This document shows, piece after piece, positions 13,726 through 64,000 of a stretch of DNA of 64,000 bases (position 1 is the first letter of the stretch; each line of letters starts with the position of its first letter). Location: positions 2,549,326-2,613,325 of the forward strand of contig NC_060971.1 in NCBI RefSeq assembly GCF_910589235.1, in the 5' to 3' direction. A program made the translations under genes and the position numbers. Below the pieces are notes generated by a model, which made no database searches, was not told where the DNA came from, and saw only the letters and a program-made list of their open reading frames with translations. Origin of the DNA: Vespa crabro (taxonomy: Eukaryota; Arthropoda; Insecta; Hymenoptera; Vespidae).

Positions 13726-13856
13726 TTGAAAAAGAGGATTCGTCATTCGCCTTTAAGATCTTTAAAACGCACAAAGGATTTAAAGTGTAAACCCACATAT
13801 CGCGATGATCCTCCGCATTATATGGAAAGACTCGCGAGAGAGTATTCTTTTACCTT
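13726..13856 (+). other. Coding-like island after a CACAG acceptor
   Basis: Reads LKKRIRHSPLRSLKRTKDLK, CKPTYRDDPPHYMERLAREY on plus, between a CATTCACAG and a long pyrimidine tract. It might be an exon of an unseen plus-strand gene or transcript, but no partner exon could be joined in phase with confidence. Confidence 0.2.
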
Positions 13857-14146
13857 TTTTCTTTTTCTTTGTTTTTTATTTTTTTTTTTATTTCCATTTT
13901 CTTTCCTCTTTTTTTCTTTTGCTCCTGCTTCTCCGCTTTTTCTTTCCTTCTTTTTTCCCTTTTTTTTTCTTCTCTTTTTTTTTTCCTTTATTTATTAAAT
14001 TATTGAACACATATTCGAACTTACGATTTATTCGAGCCGTACGACGCACACGCACGCACGCACGCACGCGTAAAAGTGTATCGGAGTTTGGAGATCATCA
14101 TCTCGGCCATGTTAAGGTAGGAATTTTTCTTGACGTTGATGTTTTT

Positions 14147-14179
<33 letters not shown>

Positions 14180-15266
14180 TTGATTTTTCTTCTGTTTTTT
14201 TTTTCGTTTCATTTCGATCTTTAATAAAAATCATTCAGAATTAACGAGAGAGATCGATGAATTTCAATAGTCGGATTTAAAGGAATGGACAATATTTTTT
14301 TCATTAGTTTTTAAATTTTGGAAAACGATCGAGGACGCCATCTATGTTGGTCGACGCCATTTTTTTTTTTTATTTTCAACCTTATCGATAGATCAAATTG
14401 GTCAGACAATTATATTCGATCCCAAATTTTTCTATTATGATCTTACATATTTCTACGATACACTAATACCGTTTATATCCTTAATAAGACTAAAGCAAGA
14501 GTCTAACGTCGCCCCGCGGCGTTAAATCTTCTTCATTTGTTTTCTTTCTCTTTTCTTATTTTTAATTTTCTTTCTTCTTTTCCTTTATTTTTTTTCTATT
14601 TTTTTTTTTTTTGTCACGTAGCACTTTATTTCAGCTTTATTATTTTCTTTTCTTTTTTTTTTTTTTCTGATCAAGTGTAAAAATATAATTCTCGGCGTGC
14701 TTTCTCACGTTCTCCATCCTCATCCCTTTATTTCTCGCCCTTTTTTTTCTCTCTCTCTCGTCCTCTTTCTCTCTATCTATCTATCTCTTTTCTGGATTTT
14801 CTACGTTTTGCGATCGTTAGAAATGTAGAGAATAAGATCAACTTTCGAACGATCATTTTCTCACGTAAGTATGTACATACATAAAAGTATGTACTTCCGA
14901 ACATCAAGAATCTATCTTATTTTCATTTTTAATAGTACTCGAACGATCACCAAAAATTAATTATTACATGGATACTTACTTCGAACGATACTTTCTCATT
15001 TTTTTTTTTTTCGCAAATCTTTATATTTATATTTATATCCACATAAAGTACTTATATTTTATATGTCTATAGGTATGTATATTTTATTATACGGATTGAT
15101 TATAAATTACCGAACAATTGTAATATCTTACTTGTTAATAGGAATTAGAAAAAAATATATCCGTATTAAGAAAAGTTTCATGATTTTGTCATATATCTTA
15201 AGAGTACGAAATAGAGAAATCGATTTTCGTTGTTAAATCAAAAGTTCAATAATGTTTTTTAATTTT

Positions 15267-15328
<62 letters not shown>

Positions 15329-15386
15329 TTTTTCTATTATTCTTAACAAATGAGAGATTCAAATGATCCTTAATTTATAATCAACC

Positions 15387-15434
<48 letters not shown>

Positions 15435-15585
15435 CATATATGCACATATACACATATAATCGATGGTCCATATGAAGTGTTACAAATTGTTTTTTTCTTT
15501 TCTTTCTCAAAACTAATAAAATGGTAAAACAATTTAATTTCTTTTCTTTTTTCAATCGAACGATTACATCATTTTGCTTTAGTGG

Positions 15586-15589
<4 letters not shown>

Positions 15590-15630
<41 letters not shown>
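15590..15630. repeat. Poly(A) homopolymer, 41 bases
   Basis: Uninterrupted A run. Confidence 0.95.
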
Positions 15631-15632
<2 letters not shown>

Positions 15633-15866
15633 GAAGAAAAAAGAAAAAATCAAATTCATTCAAAATCATAGTCGCAATGATTTCTTGAAAAACAATTTGT
15701 AACGCTTTATGTTTTGTCACATTGTGTATATATGTATATATTTATATAGATTATGTTCGGCAAAGAAATAAATAGGATGCTAGCGATCTACGTAAGGATT
15801 TTCTGTCTTGTTTTGCATCTCTATAATGTGTTTATAATCTTTCGTATGTCGCTCTCTCTCTCTCTC

Positions 15867-15897
<31 letters not shown>

Positions 15898-16111
15898 CCC
15901 TCTCTCTCTCTTTTTCTATCTATCTATCTATCTTTGTCTTCTTTCTTCTATTTTCTTTATCATTCTCGGTTATCGTTTAAACCTTTCATCCATTGAAAAT
16001 TTTGCAGATTTATAATGTTTCTATAAGAGTTTACTAATAAAGTAGCCTAGTTAGATAATTATTATTCGCTATGGATAACGTTATCGACTATACGCTGAGT
16101 CTATACTTAAA

Positions 16112-16132
16112 CACATTCATGAAATGAATGTG
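16112..16132. other. Perfect 9 bp hairpin, 3-base loop
   Basis: CACATTCAT, loop GAA, ATGAATGTG. Confidence 0.65.
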
Positions 16133-17243
16133 CCTCGAATAGATGCTATAATGAGATCATTTTAATAACGGAATTGAATAATTGAAAAGAATGAAGATAA
16201 TAATAAGAAAAAAAAAAGAACGAAAATTAAAAAAAAACAAAAACGAAAAAAAAAAAATAACAGAAAAAGACAAAAAGAAAAAAAAAGAAAAACTAGAAAA
16301 TATAGTAAAAGTAGTTTCACGAGTTTTTCATTTTATTCTTGATGTAATCTTTTATTTTATATGTATATATAAAATATAATATATATATATATATAAATAT
16401 AATAATATATTTATAATGTAATATATATATTTAATATATATAATATATATAATATATATAATAAATATATATAATATATATATTTCCCGTGTAGCAAAAA
16501 AAAAGATATGATCACGTGATACTATTGACAAAATTTTTTTTGTTGTTTTCTAACATGAAACTAAAAATAAGTAAAATGGCACTATTTCGTTGATAGAAAT
16601 GAAATAATAATAAAAGAAAAATTATCTTTGCAGATCCTCGAGAATGTATGTATCTTATCGGTATTTCTATATCCTTATCTTTTTTTCTTCCATACATACA
16701 TACGTACATGCATACGTACACACATACATAGATGCATACGACATGCATACGACACATTTTTTCTCTCTACCCTTTTTCTTATTTTATATTATTCTGTGTA
16801 CTGCCCTTCAATATCATTTTGAAAACATAGACGTGCTTTACATTTAATTTTAATATATACGTAATCGCATACGTTATTTCTAATTTATTCTTAATGATAA
16901 AACAGCGTAATTTTATTTATAATAACACTGGCGAATGATACAGAATAATTAAAGACGAGTTTCGTTCTTTTCTCTCTCTCTCTCTCTCTCTCTCTTTCTT
17001 ATCTATCTTTCTTTCCCCCTACCCCTTTGGACAATATGTCGTCCATTCATAGAATATTCTTGACTCGCATAAAATGTTCTTTTCCTTTCTCTTTCTCTTT
17101 TTCTTTTTATTTATTTATTTATTTTTTCTTTTTTTTCGTTTTTTTCTTCTTCCCCTTAGTATTTTTTATTTTTTTTTTTTTTCTTCTATATAGATTTCGA
17201 CGAGGCACTGTTTAGAGTTCATACTAAAAACAATAATAATTAC

Positions 17244-17304
<61 letters not shown>

Positions 17305-17786
17305 TATATATCAATGTCCGTGAAACACGGCACTAATCCCGTGGACGCGGCATATATTCGTAGAATACAATATTGTTTTATTTTTTTCTTTTTTTTTTCA
17401 ACTTCTTCTTTTTTCTTCTTTGTTTGTTTATTTTCTTCTTCTTCTTCTTCTTCTTCTTCTTCCTTACGTCATCGTCACATATTGCAAAATAAATTTCTTT
17501 GCTCTTACCGTTTATATCTCGTGGGTTATTTATTTTTTTTTTTCTTTTTTTTTTTGTCTTTACTCTTTTTATTTCTCTCATTATTTTCGTTTACTTAATC
17601 TTAATAATTTTCACTTAAGCTATCGAATGTTCAAGTGAGTAAATGAATGGTTCCATCTTAATGATTATATACTGTTTCTTTCTATCTCCTTCTATTCTGC
17701 GTTCCCATGATAACGCAAAATGATCAGAATATACTGTTAGTTCATTGGGCGTATATATGTGTGTATACGTGTGTATGTACACACAC

Positions 17787-17820
<34 letters not shown>

Positions 17821-18728
17821 GTGTATGTATATGTGAACTAATCTGTAAAGTATTTTTTTTCCTATTTTTTCTTTTTCTTCTTCATCATTCATTTTTTCTT
17901 CTAAGAGCCACCAGAAACATTATTACTTGATAATATATACACCACTTTCGAAATTTTGAAACGCTTCAACATTGATCACATAATTTTGTATTTTTCATAT
18001 GATTAATGTTAAAATAATTCAGATATTTTTTTTGTAAGCATATTGTAATCGTACGTATAAATTAAAAAAAAAATAGGAGATTATAGGGGGCGGAGGGGTG
18101 GGGGGCGGGTAAGGAAAGAAACAAAGAAAAAAAAAGAAATAAAACGAAAACGAAAAAAAAGAAAAAAAAAACAAAAAGATAATACATAATATTATATCGG
18201 TTTCTATAGAGGGATGGAGGGGCCGGACGGTGGTTACAATTTTTTTTGGGTGGGTGGCTCAAATTTTTGAGGTGATATGTCAGCTATATAACTTTGTTCC
18301 TTTATTTATATATTTCAAATTATTTTAATTTAAAAATTACAGAGATCATTTCCTTTACGGATTGTCATTAATGACAGACAATGATTATGTTGCAGAGCTG
18401 CGTGTAATATATGTACGTCTATGATATAGTAAAAAAAGAAAAAAAAAGAAAAGAAAAGAAAAGAAAAGAAAAAAAGAAAAAGAAAAAGAAAAGAAAAGAA
18501 AAAGAAATAAGATATATATATATATATATCTTATTTATTATAGTACTAAAAAAAAAGCACCGAAAGAAAAAAAGAAGGAAACAAAGAAAGAAAAGAAAAA
18601 AAAAAAAAGAAAAAACCAATAAAGCCAAGTAAAATGGGGAAAATTGGCGAAAGATATCAGTTTTTCGACTGATTATGTGATTCGAGTGTTCTTTATGACT
18701 ATAAAAATTTTCGATTGTAATGTTCAAA

Positions 18729-18736
<8 letters not shown>

Positions 18737-18797
<61 letters not shown>

Positions 18798-18839
18798 AAC
18801 ATATAATATATATATATATATATGCATAATATATGTATA

Positions 18840-18897
<58 letters not shown>
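18737..18897. repeat. Long interrupted (TA)n array
   Basis: About 160 bases of TA with ATG and AAA interruptions; it can fold on itself and creates Tyr-Ile open frames on both strands. Confidence 0.95.
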
Positions 18898-18902
<5 letters not shown>

Positions 18903-19194
18903 CACTTATTTTGATAAACATTCTGTTCTGAATTTTCTATTACAGTTATATAAATAGGCATTATCGATATTAAAATTTTTTACTTGTTTACAAAAATAAA
19001 ATAAGAGAGAAAAATTCGTTCTATCTATGTGACGAGTCAAAATAAAATTTCCTATCTAATTGCGGCTAAAAGACGATCGGACGATTTAAATTAAAAACGA
19101 GGAGTGGTTCTGTGTTTTTCTTTTTTTCTTTTTCTTTTTGTTGTTGTTATTGTTGTTGTTTTTGTTGTTGTTGTTGCCCGTATTATTCCTTTTT

Positions 19195-19250
<56 letters not shown>

Positions 19251-19552
19251 ATACATATATACATACACATATATATATATATATGTATGTATGTATATAC
19301 ATATATATTTCTTTTTCTCTGTTTTTCGTTTTGCTTTTGATAACTTTTTCTTTCTCTCTTTCTATCTATCTCTTTTTTTTTCTTCTCTTTCTCTCTGTCT
19401 CTTTAATTCGCGATGTCTGTACGCGATTACGAAAGTAAAGAATTTTGATTGAACGATTAACGAAGAAGGACAAGTCGTGAAAAATTGGCATCGTTACTCT
19501 TTCAAGTATATTAAAGACGATGCTCTTTCTCTTTCTATATATATATATATAA

Positions 19553-19607
<55 letters not shown>

Positions 19608-19692
19608 ATGTGTAGTGAATTGCGTTCTCTGAATGCTGCAGATTAATTCGAATCGATTGAAAACGCGATAATCTTTCTTTAGATATGAGATT

Positions 19693-19722
<30 letters not shown>

Positions 19723-19726
<4 letters not shown>

Positions 19727-19728
19727 TT
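19723..19728 (-). terminator. Candidate ZSWIM8 poly(A) signal AATAAA
   Basis: The first AATAAA on the minus strand below the stop codon, about 655 bases into the 3' UTR. It is embedded between a CT-rich tract and a (GA)n tract, with no clear GU-rich element downstream, so the call is weak. Confidence 0.25.
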
Positions 19729-19999
19729 TTCCTCTTTCTTTTTTCTTTTTCCTTTTTTTTTTCTTTTTCTTCTTCTTCCTTTCTCTTCTTTCTCGTTCCT
19801 CCTTCTCCTCCTCCTTCTCCTCCTCCTCCTCCTCCTCCTTCTTTTCTTAGATCAAGCAATTTTTAGCTTATGTCATCATGGATACCGTACGTTGATCAAA
19901 TTGGATCGAACGGGAGCTCATTTCCGTGATGAATTTTCCATTTTGAGCAAGAATCCTAAGACGGTTTCCGTCGTGCGTGCTGCACGGAAAACTCATACG

Positions 20000-20380
20000 T
20001 CATCCAATGTTGTTGCCCTTGTTATCGTTGCCGCTTACGCGATGTTTCCACGAGGACGAACGTAAACAGACATTATGAAAATCCTGGCCAAGTCGTCCTT
20101 GTTGTGGATGACCGATGCGTGAACGCGTACGACGATCTTGATGGGACGAAGATTGTTGTTGATGTTGATGGGTGACTAAATTCTGTGTTGTTGTCGTAGT
20201 AGCTGCCATAGACGAGGACGTCGTCGTTGTTGTCGTCGTCGTAACCGGTGATAACGATGATGATGGAGCTACCGTTGCCGTAACAGACGATGCCTGTGCC
20301 ACGGCAATTGTTCCAGGGGCTGCTGATGTTGAATGGGGTAATGACGTTATGCCTCTTGATATGCCTGGTTCCGCTCTATG
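20000..20380 (-). other. In-frame 126-codon open extension after the ZSWIM8 stop (3' UTR or readthrough tail)
   Basis: Directly after the TGA the same frame runs 126 sense codons to a TGA at 20002-20000. It begins HRAEPGISRGITSLPHSTSA, has Thr and Ser runs, then HQHQQQSSSHQDRRTRSRIG. The segment is markedly more GC-rich than the flanking DNA and ends where composition drops back. It is transcribed 3' UTR in the simple model; stop-codon readthrough (TGA-C context) or an alternative 3' splice could make it coding. Confidence 0.5.
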
Positions 20381-60396
<40,016 letters not shown>

Positions 60397-60615
60397 GGTA
60401 GTAGTACCGCCATTCGCGTTACCGTTCGCATTACCTCCACTCGCATGATTCGCGTTTGTTTGATTTCCATTTCCGTTGTTGTTGCTGTTACCTGTCGTTG
60501 ATCCTCCAGGACATCCAATGACATCTCCAATTCCGGTACCACCAGCACCACCAGCACCACCAGCACCAGAACCAGCACCGGTACCACCACTACCACCAGC
60601 AATAGCAGCAGCAGC

Positions 60616-60649
<34 letters not shown>

Positions 60650-61320
60650 GTACCACCGGTACCACGTCCAGCGAAGGGACCGGAACCACTTCCAGAAGCT
60701 CCGTTTCCTCCTCCTCCTCCACCTCCTCCGCCTCCTCCGCCGCTACCACCACCACCTCCGCCAGCACCCACCGGCACCGGAGATCGAGCCAGATTGCCCG
60801 CCAGTTTTAATTCTGGTACGAATCGGCAGACGCGACACTACGAGCGCGCTTCCGATACGATACCTTATTACGATCACCAACACCACTATCACTAAGACCG
60901 CGGATGACAACAACGACAACAACACCAAAGTGCACCAACGCCACAACAACAACAACCACCTCCAAAACCACAACCACAACCACTTCCACTGTCCTGTCTG
61001 TCTCGTCACCCTTCCGTTCGTTTTCTTCTTCTTCTTCTTTTTTTTTCTCTTCTTCTTTTTCCTTTTTTTCTCCCTCGAACACCACCACCACCACGACCAC
61101 CACCGCCACCACCACCTCCGCCACCTCCGCCTCCACCTCCTCCGCCTCCGCCTCCACCTCCTCCTCTTCCTCTTCCTCGTCTTCGTCCACCTTCTCTGCC
61201 AGACTCTAACAACTTCTTCCTTCGCCACCGGCGACCCTCCTCCTCCTTCTCTCAGTCACCTCCACGTTTCTTCAGTCTCCAAAATCCAAGAAACTCTGGG
61301 CCTTCCTTCTTAATCCTCAC
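60397..61320 (-). promoter_or_regulatory. GC-rich leader and probable promoter region of ZSWIM8
   Basis: Upstream of the ATG the minus strand is dense in GGT, GGA and GGC triplets (60520-60770 and 60904-61200), with a CTG repeat between. It is the largest GC-rich block in the window and sits where the 5' UTR and transcription start are expected. No clear TATA box or initiator could be picked out. Several frames are open because of the low complexity, so openness alone is not evidence of coding. Confidence 0.5.
60604..60650 (-). repeat. CTG/CAG trinucleotide repeat in ZSWIM8 leader
   Basis: About 15 units, CAG on the plus strand (CTG in the ZSWIM8 transcript), with one TAG interruption at 60626-60628. 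In the frame of exon 1 it reads as poly-Ala (GCT). Confidence 0.9.
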
Positions 61321-61423
61321 GTATCGTTTAACGCTTATTAACATGAAGCAGTTTGACGCGTCCTTCCTCGTTCGTTTGTTCCCTTCCCTGTCCTCTTTGT
61401 TTGCCTCTCTCTTCCTTTCTCTC

Positions 61424-61459
<36 letters not shown>

Positions 61460-61543
61460 CCCACTCTCTTTCTCGTTCTCTGTTTATTCCAAAAAGACAC
61501 AAACAATTTCAACGTATACATTTACACGTTTATTATCTTTATC

Positions 61544-61904
61544 TTAACTCTAGTTGTGTGCCTATGGGGTAATGTAGGACGCAACACAGGCCAACTTTGA
61601 GCTCAATTGAAACAATTTGAGCATTTCATTATGATTCATAATGAATTTCTTTTTTTTTTTTTATAATGACTGAATTGCTTTTCTCAAACCTACCTGATTA
61701 TTATTTCCTTCGGAGGCTTCGAAGAATATATAGTTAAATTTTTTTTTTTTTTTTTTCTTTCAGTCAACAAGTATTCACTCAAGAGTCAAAATTATTTATT
61801 CCATATAAATGAGAGCTATTCAAAGTACTCGTACAAGGTGGTAGATAACGCACCCGAAGTGTACAATTTGAAAATTATTTTCAGGTGTGCACAACTAGAG
61901 TTAA
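61544..61904. mobile_element. Family A transposon copy 3, upstream of ZSWIM8
   Basis: Perfect 15 bp terminal inverted repeats TTAACTCTAGTTGTG / CACAACTAGAGTTAA. Shares the interior blocks (GTCAAAATTATTTATTCC, GTGCCTATGG near the left end) with copies 1 and 2 and has the same orientation. No ORF. Confidence 0.8.
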
Positions 61905-63175
61905 AATAATTAAAAACGAAATAATTTAGATTCATAAAAAAAAAAGTCTTTCAAACTGTCGATATCGAAGTGTACATTTTTAATTTTAATTTATAATTGA
62001 ACAAAAATGAGAATTATAATAATATTACGATAAGAAAATGAAAAAATATTATACATTACATATAATAGATCTATAATAGATTTATAATAGATCCTTAAAC
62101 GATACAAACGCGAATTTATACACATATAACAATACGCAAGATAATTGCAGTTTGAAAAACACTGTTCGAAGTTCTTCTTTTTTTTCTCTCTCTCTCTCTC
62201 TTCTATGATATACTTTATCAATGGAAAAAAAGAGAAAGAGAGAGAGAGAGAAAAAAAAGATACCAAAATGTTTTAGCTCCTCTCAGTATATATCTTAAAA
62301 ATTTCAAATTATCATCTATTCGTTATTTCTATCGTATTAAATTTAAATTTAGAAATTACGCGCTCTCTTTAAAACTAAAATCCAATCGAATTGGAGATTC
62401 ATGCATGCATGCATCTATCCGTGCATGCATATACGTTTATATCTATGTATGTATGTACGTACGTACGTATGTACGCAAAATATGTCCAAGTACGATCACA
62501 TGCAAAGTTTAAATGGGATTTAAGTCGAAGACTCCTCTTCTTACCCTTAAACCTCACACCTAATCCCTTAAACCTTATTCCTTATTCCTCATCTACGATG
62601 AAAGTAATTACGAAAATGGTTATCAATGTTGAAGATAAGCCATGTGATCTCTCATCCTTTTATCGTCTATCTATACGTTTTAACGATAAAATCATCCCCC
62701 TACCCCATAAAATCTTCGAAATTATTTCGAATAATTTCACGACAAGTTCAAAAGAAATCCCAAAGGAAAATATCACTCCGATGAGTATTATTTATTTGCT
62801 GTATTAGTATTAACAAAAGTTTAAGAAAGAAATGAAGAAATGTGCATTTTTTGGTAAACTGTAAAGGGATGTGGGGGGGGGGGTGTGAAGGGTGAACAAG
62901 GGACCGAAGGGGCTGGGAAAAGATAACAGCAGTAGCAGCAACAGCAACAGTAAGGTAAATACCATTGTTTTTAATGAGTACACATTTGCGAAATTATTTA
63001 GCCGATAGAATCGAAAGCGAGGCTTAAAAATTGTCGTAACATCGAATTCGTTTTTTTAAAGCATTTTTAAAGAATCTTTATTCCGTATAAATAAAGTTTC
63101 CGACTATTATTCGTTTCGATTACGGTTCCTATTTTGATTTCTAATCTCTCTTATCGTGTTTTTTCTTCTTCAACG

Positions 63176-63207
<32 letters not shown>

Positions 63208-64000
63208 ATTTCTAGAAACGATTTTTTCATAATCGATATAATTAATGTACATATTTCAGCCTGCGGATTAATCATCGTATATTTCATCGTATACATCGGA
63301 TAATTTTTTTTACAAGATCGTTTTTACAAGAAAAAAAAAAAACATTTACAAATAATTCATTTTTCTATAATTCATATTTATTATATCATATTATGTATTT
63401 TTGTTTGTCCTTTTTTTTTTTTTTTTAAATCAATTATAATACAAAATAGTAGAAATATTTGAAACGAAAAAAATTTCTTAATGAACTTCGTTTTATTAAC
63501 TTCTTATCATGAATAATGTAATGGAGTTTTGCGTACCGTGGTCGCGTGCATAAAATATTTAGCGCGAACAATATTTAGTTGTTTTACAATATTTATTTCT
63601 GTTTGTTTTAAAAAAAACAATGATGCGTAAATAAATTATTTTTCTATAATGATTTCGTAAGGGGAAAAAAAAAAAAGAAAAAAAAAAAAATATGCACATG
63701 ATATCGATTGAAGAAGAAAAAAAAAAAAAGAAAAAGAAAAAAGAAAAAGGAAAAGAAAACGAATACTAGAAACGATATAAAGTTGAGAAAAAAAAAATAA
63801 ACTTAACGTTTATAAAATCGATATCAGTAAGAGAAATAGAAATTATAATGGAAAACAGATAACGTGTTGGAAATTTCTCGTAAAAATTATTCAAAATCAA
63901 ATCCCTTCATAATCGTTCTAATAAAAATCTTTGTATAATAGTTTTAAAGAATTATTTTCAAAAATTGTTTCGAGTTCCTATTTGAACAGCTAACAATTCG
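61905..64000. other. Upstream flank, no gene seen
   Basis: AT-rich with a GA/CT inverted pair near 62190-62250, ATGC and ACGT tetranucleotide runs at 62400-62470, degenerate CCTTAAACCT-type pyrimidine repeats at 62540-62590 and an A tract near 63174-63204. A 138-codon plus frame from a TTG (62391) is partly microsatellite and resembles no known protein. Confidence 0.65.

Larger units (their letters stand above)
12590..19980. other. Microsatellite-rich region downstream of ZSWIM8
   Basis: Long CT/T-rich tracts on plus, (TATG)n at 13098-13144, several (TA)n arrays including about 160 bases at 18737-18897, and a 41 bp poly(A) at 15590. Short balanced pieces near 13726, 14040-14118 (ending in AAG|GTAGGA) and 17314-17370 (five-base inverted repeats around CCGTG) were not assignable. 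The lower part may be ZSWIM8 3' UTR. Confidence 0.65.

Noticed and set aside
60476..61313. Plus-strand Pro, Thr, Ser and His-rich frames
   Set aside because: Antisense shadows of the triplet-repeat leader; several frames are open at once, which marks low complexity.
62540..62595. Degenerate CCTAA/CCTTAAACC units suggesting telomere repeat
   Set aside because: Not a regular CCTAA array; units vary in length and sequence.
62391..62807. 138-codon plus-strand frame
   Set aside because: Opens at TTG inside ATGC/ACGT tetranucleotide repeats; the remaining 69 codons from an ATG resemble nothing known.

Overview
The window looks like nuclear DNA of an insect. It is strongly AT-rich, full of (AT)n, (GA/CT)n, (AAT)n and homopolymer tracts, and carries one large intron-rich gene on the minus strand. 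Protein-level similarity and base composition would fit a hymenopteran, but the species cannot be fixed from this sequence alone. Nothing bacterial, viral or CRISPR-like was seen.

The main gene is a complete ZSWIM8 orthologue (Drosophila Dorado/Dora, worm EBAX-1), the substrate receptor of a cullin-RING E3 ligase. Its best-known job is target-directed microRNA degradation. I resolved 21 coding exons between 60396 and 20381 with a continuous reading phase across all 20 junctions: 5406 coding bases, 1801 residues plus a TGA stop. Exon 1 (60063-60396) lies about 30 kb from exon 2 (29725-29976); exons 2-21 are packed into 9.6 kb. One intron uses a GC donor. The frame stays open for 126 codons after the TGA, whose next base is C, so stop-codon readthrough is a real possibility. 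A stop-free Gly/Ala-rich stretch, which includes a CTG repeat, precedes the only plausible ATG.

Region by region: 1-8470 is AT-rich intergenic DNA with a diverged inverted-repeat element and an unrecognised balanced-composition island. 8474-9168 is a non-autonomous DNA transposon, followed by tRNA-Ser(AGA) on the minus strand. 9352-20000 is microsatellite-rich with a 570 bp fold-back element and a few coding-like islands of unknown meaning. 20000-60400 is ZSWIM8. Its giant first intron holds two identical plus-strand tRNA-Gly(GCC) genes, two perfect RFX X-box motifs, two fold-back MITEs, several higher-GC islands and a possible alternative first exon at 53685-53727. 60400-61320 is a GC-rich leader/promoter region. 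Two copies of the 8.5 kb transposon family sit in the same orientation on either side of exon 1 (59479-59782 and 61544-61904). The last 2 kb holds nothing recognisable.

The tRNA genes are independent pol III units. The transposon families are short and non-coding, so any transposase would have to come from elsewhere in the genome. Regulatory calls (X-boxes, CRE, poly(A) site, alternative exon) are motif-based inferences.
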